From Tamarix chinensis (Eukaryota; Streptophyta; Magnoliopsida; Caryophyllales; Tamaricaceae): DNA of 64,000 nt. The stretch spans positions 34,936,514 through 35,000,513 of the forward strand of contig CM060177.1 in NCBI GenBank assembly GCA_030549775.1. The letters run 5' to 3'. Below, one piece after another: positions 61,001-64,000 of this stretch (position 1 is its first letter; every line of letters starts with the position of its first letter). The notes beneath the pieces were generated by a model. That model was given only the letters and a program-made list of their open reading frames with translations, did not search any database and was not told the DNA's origin. Position numbers and translations under genes: made by a program.

Positions 61001-62659
61001 GTAGCTTATTTTAGTGAGAAATTAAATGGTAGTACATTGAATTATTCTACCTATGAAAAGGAACTGTATGCTTTAGTAAGGGCTTTGGAGGTATGGCAAC
61101 ATTATTTGTGGCATAGAGAATTTGTAGTTAATACAGATCAGGAGGCTATTAAGTATTTAAAGAGTCAATCAAAGTTAAATAGGAGGCAAGGTAGATGGAT
61201 AGAATTCATTGAAAGTTTTCCTTACATAATTAAATATAAGAAAGGTAGTGATAACATAGTTGCAGATGCTTTATCTAGGAGATATGCTTTATTGAATGCT
61301 GCTGATACTACTTTATTAGGATTTTCCAGTATTAAGCTATTATACTTAGAGGATAATGATTTTAAAGAAATATATAAAAGGTGTGAAGTTTCTTCCCAAG
61401 GAAAATATTTTATTAATGAAGGATACTTGTTTAGGGAAAATAGATTGTGTGTTCCTGCATGCTCTTATAGAGGATTATTAATTCAAGAGGCACATAGTGG
61501 TGGATTAATGGCACATCTAGGAACTCAGAAAACTTTAGATGTCTTAATTGAACATTTTTATTGGCCACACATGAAAAAGGATGTTTTGAAACATTGTGTT
61601 AATTGTATTAAATGTAGGCAGGCAAAAACTACTTCAAAATCTTTTGGATTATATACCCCCTTACCTGTATCTAATCATCCTTGGGTTGATGTATCTTTGG
61701 ATTTTGTTTTAGGATTACCTAGGACTAATAGAGCTAAAGATTCAATAATGGTTGTAGTAGATAGATTCAGTAAAATGGCTCATTTTATACCTTGTAATAA
61801 AACAAATGATGCTGTAGCAGTGGCTGAATTATTTTTTTCTAATGTGGTTAAGTTACATGGAATTCCTAAGACTATAGTTTCAGACATAGATGTTAAGTTT
61901 TTAAGCCATTTTTGGAAAGTTTTGTGGGGAAAATTAGGGACTAAATTATTATTTTCTACAACTTGTCATCCTCAAACTGATGGTCAAACTAAGGTGGTTA
62001 ATAGAACTTTGGGAAACATGTTGAGAGCTGTCCTTGAAAAGAATCTTAAACAATGGGAGTATATTTTACCTCAAGTGGAATTTGCTTATAATAGGACTTT
62101 ACATTCTACAACTAATAAAACTCCATTTGAGATTGTGTATGGTTTTAATCCATTAACTCCATTAGATTTGAGTCATTTACCTCATACTGACTTGCAAAAT
62201 TTTGATGCTGAATCTAGAGCTGAAGGTATAAAAAGATTACATGAGACTGTAAGGCAACAAATTAATAAGAAGGTACAACAGATGGCTGAACATGCTAATA
62301 AAAGAAGGAGAAAAATGATTTTTAAACCTGGAGATTTAGTCTGGGTTCATTTAAGGAAAGAAAGGTTTCCAAATTTTAGAAAGTCAAAATTGGATCCTAG
62401 AGGGGATGGACCATTTACTGTATTAGAGAAAATTAATGATAATGCTTATAAAATTGATTTACCTGTTAAATTTGGAAATGTGAGTAATTCTTTCAATGTG
62501 GCAGACCTTAGTCCACTTCTGAGACTTGTTCAGGTTTCAGAGGCGAAACCTTTCCAAGAAGAGGGGAATGATGTGAATTCTATGAATTTATATTTAAGTA
62601 ATTTTGAAATTTGTTGTGAATTAATTACTTATAATTGTTTGTCTTATTTGTTGAATTAA
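58019..62659 (+). CDS. Gypsy-2 gag-pol polyprotein, 1546 codons, unbroken
   Basis: Start: ATG at 58019 (the open frame extends four codons further, but begins with TTG). In order: coiled-coil-like N-terminus; gag (about 110-290; [39 protein letters not shown]); zinc knuckle [14 protein letters not shown] (about 355); an acidic Ser/Glu stretch; protease; RT ([50 protein letters not shown]); RNase H ([32 protein letters not shown]); integrase zinc finger and core; and a [14 protein letters not shown] module without an obvious chromodomain. It runs 91 bp into the 3' LTR. Two catalytic motifs are altered: protease DSG is DSD (457-459), and the integrase DDE glutamate is Lys (codon 1325, 61991-61993). 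Open frame, but probably inactive in those steps. Confidence 0.95.
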   Translation: MSNNGQSVNQFVSSNDLLETLRTFQEQMTAQFAVLSANLEQRLGEQEVRLNELQHNRVETNQAGVLGRDPMDPRTRIPPIANLEELEDQISHNSDRMPRQNNRQDRELEFTDRNLNNLKLIIPGFNGRNDLDYYFEWERKIELVFECHNYSKEKKIKVAVVELTEYASSWYHNLVLTRRRCGERAIQTWAEFKTLMRKRFVPSYYYRELHKRLQTISQGVRSVDDYYKELEVLIIKTGVIEDDDATMARFLSGLNSEIADKVELYPCGTLTEMVNIATKIEIQLRKSRQYKPPGIGFKTTIRRNFGGNTSGNWKNNSKVEFKGRNNEVKTGQKSERGRNVMTNPVNGSNRTRDIKCFRCGGLGHIASECPNKRNILIRESGEVESESESEEEEGVNVVGKDDSDLEDEIELPVSRDLFVVRRALNSNKLPDSNAIQRENIFHTRCLIDDKCFNMAIDSDSCINAASTLLVYKLGLTTTKHPKPYRFQWLNELGDVKVSQQVLVNLKLGKYEDSVLCDIVPMHAAHLLLGRPWQYDRRVVHDGYKNRYTVQKDDKKIVLAPMTPKEIFDDQTKIKSDYKELSKSNLGNDFSTKDMKGTFGFYAKGKDVGKTIKRNANVYLMVFKDCYECQKGTIEEVPSTVKMLLEEYSELFPEDIPSGLPPLRGIEHQIDFIPGAVIPNRPTYRANFEEVKELKRQVLELLSKGYIKESMSPCAVPVLLVPKKDGSWRMCVDSRAVNKITIKYRYPIPRLDEMLDQLHGAVIFSKIDLKSGYHQIRMKPGDEWKTAFKTNFGLYEWLVMPFGLSNAPSTFMRLMNHVLREFIGKFVVVYFDDILIYSKSLEEHLGHLRIILNVFKTEQLYANLAKSRFCLESVVFLGFAVGKEGVSVDEEKVKAIQEWPVPKSVTEVRSFHGLCSFYRRFVRNFSTIATPLTAITKKDNGFIWGLEQQQSFETLKNKLTQAPVLSLPNFEKIFELDCDASGLGIGAVLSQEGKPVAYFSEKLNGSTLNYSTYEKELYALVRALEVWQHYLWHREFVVNTDQEAIKYLKSQSKLNRRQGRWIEFIESFPYIIKYKKGSDNIVADALSRRYALLNAADTTLLGFSSIKLLYLEDNDFKEIYKRCEVSSQGKYFINEGYLFRENRLCVPACSYRGLLIQEAHSGGLMAHLGTQKTLDVLIEHFYWPHMKKDVLKHCVNCIKCRQAKTTSKSFGLYTPLPVSNHPWVDVSLDFVLGLPRTNRAKDSIMVVVDRFSKMAHFIPCNKTNDAVAVAELFFSNVVKLHGIPKTIVSDIDVKFLSHFWKVLWGKLGTKLLFSTTCHPQTDGQTKVVNRTLGNMLRAVLEKNLKQWEYILPQVEFAYNRTLHSTTNKTPFEIVYGFNPLTPLDLSHLPHTDLQNFDAESRAEGIKRLHETVRQQINKKVQQMAEHANKRRRKMIFKPGDLVWVHLRKERFPNFRKSKLDPRGDGPFTVLEKINDNAYKIDLPVKFGNVSNSFNVADLSPLLRLVQVSEAKPFQEEGNDVNSMNLYLSNFEICCELITYNCLSYLLN
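62554..62568 (+). other. Polypurine tract of Gypsy-2
   Basis: CCAAGAAGAGGGGAA lies immediately before the 3' LTR start and inside the coding frame. Confidence 0.8.
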
Positions 62660-63366
62660 TAGGAGAATATTGCAGCATATGGATTCTGTGGACTTGGACA
62701 TAATTGCTAAGGAGTGAAGAATATGTTTAGAGTGTACAGATTATGTAATTTTTTTTATTAAATATTTTGTAATCCCATATGATGCATTCGCCGGTCGGAA
62801 TGGCTAATGGAAATTAGGACGGTTTTATGATCCGCCACCCGGTCCTTAAATTGGACTAGCTGGATTGTGGATTAATCAATCCTTAATGACCATGATTAGC
62901 TATAGTTGTTGTAGCTGATGGGAAATTAAGCCTTAAGCTTAATTGTATTTTGGGTCATTTTGATGATGGCTGTATTTGGGCTGGTCGACACTTCACATTT
63001 TGGTGTTGTTTGGATTTGGGCTGGTTGACACCTTATTTTTCTGGCCCAAAATCCTTATGCCGAATACAATGTAATACAGACACACTTGACAGAAATAACA
63101 TCAGTCCATATTTCCTCGATCTCTCTCGCGACTTCTTCTCTCTCTTGGCGATTCTCTCATTTGCTTCTTCTCTGGGTCTGTCTCGTTCTCATCTTGATCG
63201 ATCTTGATCATTCACCTTCTAATTTCAGTTTCCATTGAATCAATTGTGCTTCTGAAACTTTTTTTCTTCCTTTGGAAAGTTTTCCTTCGGCTGTGCCGGC
63301 GAAAATCGAACGTTGCGCTCGATTAAATCTTTCGATCCTTTGCGAAACCCTAACCGGTTTCCATCA
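62569..63366 (+). repeat. 3' LTR of Gypsy-2, with a 78-bp net deletion in U3
   Basis: Aligns with the 5' LTR throughout, except that the stretch matching about 56907-56993 is missing, together with its ATATAT tract. The end, CCGGTTTCCATCA, is identical to the 5' LTR. Confidence 0.93.
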
Positions 63367-63390
63367 AAAATTTTGGGGTGTTACACTATG

Positions 63391-64000
63391 GATTTCACCT
63401 AAACTTAAATCATAAATGAAGAGAAATGATGGAAATCAAGTGTTGTATTGAACATCTATGTTTGGTATTAATATTGAATATTTTCCCATTGGGTATATAA
63501 GATTAAGTAATGGAGTTAACACCTCAAGATACCCTTAATGAGCATAATCGATAATGTGACAACTTTATATAGTTGTATTTAGATTTTTATGGCTTATTCC
63601 ATGGAATGATATGGTATGTATAACTTCGTGTGATATAAAATCTCTAACTACTAAGATATTAATTACTTAAAGTGAAATGAGCATTATAATAGGTTAGGTT
63701 ATCCAATATTTGATTAGTTATCAAAGGTTAGTTTGCCTTTGGGCAAATTTATTGCCTTCTAGTGGCTTTGGGCAGGATCCTATTTAACCTTAGGTTCCTA
63801 ATTAATCTAGGTGGATTTTCTACTCTAGGTACTGATATTTTATTAAGGACTACTAATACTAAAGGGTCTAGTCACCATAAAGAGAGTACTTGGCTTCAAC
63901 CAAACTTATGTCCATCATTTTATATGGCTTTGGCCAAACTTTATGTCCATTCATATATTTGGGGTAACTTCCATAGGTATTTGAGAGACCATGGGGGATA
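63391..64000 (+). repeat. Long LTR remnant, plus orientation (right part)
   Basis: Continues the remnant interrupted at 52195, directly after the CTATG duplication. 63728-64000 aligns with 8200-8510 (CTTTGGGCAAATTTATTGCC, TTTTCTACTCTAGGTACTGA, GACCATGGGGGATA). It runs off the window. No coding sequence. Confidence 0.55.

Larger units (their letters stand above)
56426..63366 (+). mobile_element. Gypsy-2: near-complete Ty3/gypsy retrotransposon
   Basis: LTRs of 876 bp (56426-57301) and 798 bp (62569-63366), flanked by the exact duplication AAAAT (56421-56425 and 63367-63371). It has an initiator-Met primer site, one gag-pol frame and a polypurine tract. By eye the LTRs differ at roughly two dozen of about 795 aligned bases (near 3%), plus a 78-bp length difference. 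It is the youngest-looking element in the window and is nested in the solo LTR. Confidence 0.96.
52201..63385 (-). mobile_element. Solo LTR in minus orientation, containing Gypsy-2
   Basis: TGTAACACCCCCAAAATTT at 52201 and ...ATTTTGGGGTGTTACA at 63385, flanked by the exact duplication CTATG (52196-52200 and 63386-63390). Without Gypsy-2 it is about 4.24 kb. It matches the 16693-21534 LTR in reverse, with the GTGGATC/CCACTATT units at 53.4-53.7 kb and the purine block at 55.08-56.28 kb. No internal coding sequence belongs to it. Gypsy-2 sits only about 14 bp inside its right (5') end. Confidence 0.88.

Noticed and set aside
1..64000. tRNA, rRNA or organelle-derived inserts
   Set aside because: No cloverleaf-like or conserved rRNA/plastid segments were recognised by eye; a dedicated scan could not be run.

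Overview
This window is nuclear DNA of a flowering plant. It is AT-rich, and its recognisable host genes are plant genes: a cinnamyl-alcohol-dehydrogenase-type reductase and a pectin methylesterase with spliceosomal introns. Transposable elements of classic plant types fill most of the rest: Ty1/copia, Ty3/gypsy, L1-type LINE, CACTA and short inverted-repeat elements. No species can be named. I see no bacterial, organellar or CRISPR content, and no complete, evidently working host gene. Boundaries were read by eye, and several are fixed exactly by target-site duplications (TSDs).

Layout. 1-2486: right part of a CACTA element (CACTA-A) inside a copia element whose decayed pol (2487-4083) and 3' LTR (4677-5441) follow. 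The LTR abuts the C-terminal third of a CAD-type reductase (5444-5932). 6.6-9.4 kb: an old long LTR. 11.9-15.0 kb: minus-strand copia and gypsy pol remnants. 15.3-37.1 kb: the 3' part of a pectin methylesterase pseudogene. Its last two visible exon blocks join in frame (15798 to 36940) across a 21.1-kb intron. That intron holds a 4.8-kb solo LTR (16693-21534, TSD ATAAG) and an 11.6-kb gypsy element (23031-34653, TSD TCTAA). The gypsy element carries two CACTA elements: CACTA-B (26829-31359, TSD CAT) in its integrase and CACTA-C (32402-34592, TSD ATA) in its 3' LTR.

37-42 kb is intergenic DNA with a small inverted-repeat element, a 1-kb TAAT-rich domain and a 76-bp direct repeat. 42.1-45.9 kb is a decayed L1-type LINE. 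45.9-64 kb is a stack of long-LTR remnants of the family whose ends read TGTAACACCCC...GGGGTGTTACA. One of these (52201-63385, TSD CTATG) is a reverse-oriented solo LTR containing a gypsy element (56426-63366, TSD AAAAT). The gypsy element still has an unbroken 1546-codon gag-pol frame.

How it fits together. The TSDs, and an unoccupied copy of one target inside the partner LTR, give a relative order: host gene, then gypsy insertion, then CACTA insertions; and old plus-strand LTR, then solo LTR, then intact gypsy. The three CACTA copies are one family. They share GTAGTG/CACTAC ends, subterminal arrays of the inverted motif AACCGTTATTAAAA, and a conserved 5' block. CACTA-B keeps a transposase-associated domain and a spliced Ulp1-type (C48) cysteine protease with its catalytic residues, but no recognisable transposase core.
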